From positions 1 to 6,437 of the forward strand of contig JAJYTV010000112.1 in assembly GCA_021792885.1 (NCBI GenBank): 6,437 nt of DNA. Direction: 5' to 3'. This document shows positions 5,833 to 6,437 of the stretch, one piece after another. The position numbers and the translations under genes were made by a program. This stretch comes from Bacillota bacterium. Its GTDB lineage: Bacteria > Bacillota > Sulfobacillia > JAJZYS01 > JAJYTV01. The notes beneath the pieces were generated by a model. It did not search any database. It saw only the letters and a program-made list of their open reading frames with translations, and was not told the origin of the DNA. Every line of letters begins with the position of its first letter. The stretch's first letter is position 1.

Positions 5833-6437
5833 ATGAAACCGATCGACTGGAACGATCCCGCACGCGCCCAGAACCGCACCGTCGACGAGATCCGAGCCCG
5901 CGGCGCGATCTTCAACATCAACCACGGCATCGAGGTGGAGGACGGGGACGGCTGCACGACGCGCCTCATCGGCTTCCCGGGCAACGGGACGCGGATGGTC
6001 AGCTTCCACCTCCTGACCCACTCCCCCGGCGGCTCCTACGCCATGCACCGCCACCTGATCTCCGAGGAGAGCCTGATCTGCGTGCGCGGCCGCGGCGAGG
6101 TGAACCTGGGGCGCGGCTTCGTGCCGGTCTCCGCAGGAAACTTCGTCTACGTCCCGGCCGGGGTCGAGCATGCGACGCGCTGCCCCAAGGACGCGGACGG
6201 GGATTTCGTCGTGCTCTCCTACCACTGCCCGCCGGCCCTCGAGTACTACCAGACGCTCGGCCTCTTCAAGAACGGCGCGTTCGACCGCGCCGCGATCGAC
6301 GAGGCGATGCTCGCCGCAAGGCCCGGCAACATCCCGAGCGAGTGCCTCATGCAGGAGAACGAGCTTGGCGGGGCTGAGCGCGGGGAGCAGAAGGGCCCCG
6401 AGCGCGTCTCACGCGAGGGCGGCGTCTTCAACATGTA
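5833..6437 (+). CDS. Cupin domain protein, 3' end cut by the window edge
   Basis: The frame is open for 201 codons and ends in an incomplete TA-, so the next codon is Tyr or a stop. A cupin beta-barrel is clear. Motif 1 is GGSYAMHRH..EE (66-79), with His72, His74 and Glu78 or Glu79 as metal ligands, and RGRG at 85-88. Motif 2 is GNFVYVPAGVEH (102-113), with the fourth ligand His113. All four metal-binding residues of an active cupin are therefore present, fitting a dioxygenase, isomerase or small-molecule binding role. Residues 193-201 (SREGGVFNM) resemble 21-29 (RARGAIFNI), hinting that a second cupin unit starts at the edge. There is no signal peptide. Its position 11 nt after the M24 gene suggests the two proteins act on the same compound. 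The specific reaction is unknown. Confidence 0.85.
   Translation, partial: MKPIDWNDPARAQNRTVDEIRARGAIFNINHGIEVEDGDGCTTRLIGFPGNGTRMVSFHLLTHSPGGSYAMHRHLISEESLICVRGRGEVNLGRGFVPVSAGNFVYVPAGVEHATRCPKDADGDFVVLSYHCPPALEYYQTLGLFKNGAFDRAAIDEAMLAARPGNIPSECLMQENELGGAERGEQKGPERVSREGGVFNM

Noticed and set aside
4469..5863. 464-codon - strand frame opposite the M24 gene
   Set aside because: It is an antisense shadow with no family resemblance. The + strand frame has a good ribosome site and M24 domain structure.

Overview
The window comes from a very GC-rich bacterium (roughly 70% G+C by eye, with strongly G/C-ending codons). All supported genes lie on the + strand. The LivM-LivG fusion, GTG starts and strong AGGAGG-type ribosome sites would fit an actinobacterium (a Thermoleophilia-like lineage is possible) or a high-GC proteobacterium. 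The sequence does not decide between them.

Positions 1-2631 hold the distal part of a branched-chain-amino-acid-type (HAAT/Liv) ABC importer. First there may be a few codons of an upstream gene, probably livH but not demonstrable. Next is a single polypeptide fusing the LivM permease to the LivG ATPase (60-1865, possibly starting at a non-standard ATA at 33). It overlaps livF (1852-2631) by 14 nt. No substrate-binding protein lies inside the window.

Positions 2632-4452 hold a short GC-rich inverted repeat and then a CocE/NonD (peptidase S15-type) alpha/beta hydrolase. Its nucleophile motif GVSY is intact, but the usual Asp and His triad motifs are not recognisable. Positions 4453-4591 form the only real intergenic gap (139 nt), with a perfect 10-bp palindrome and a short direct repeat near its ends. 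Positions 4592-5821 encode an M24 (creatinase/aminopeptidase P fold) protein in which most metal ligands are replaced. It is followed after 11 nt by a cupin gene (5833 to the window edge), which may be a bicupin.

Read together, the cluster looks like a small uptake-and-processing locus. The importer brings in an amino-acid-like, peptide or amide compound, and two unusual hydrolase-fold proteins plus a metal-binding cupin then act on it in the cytoplasm. The substrate is not evident. The most interesting point is that both hydrolase-family proteins keep their folds but deviate at canonical catalytic positions. No RNA genes, insertion sequences or CRISPR arrays were seen.
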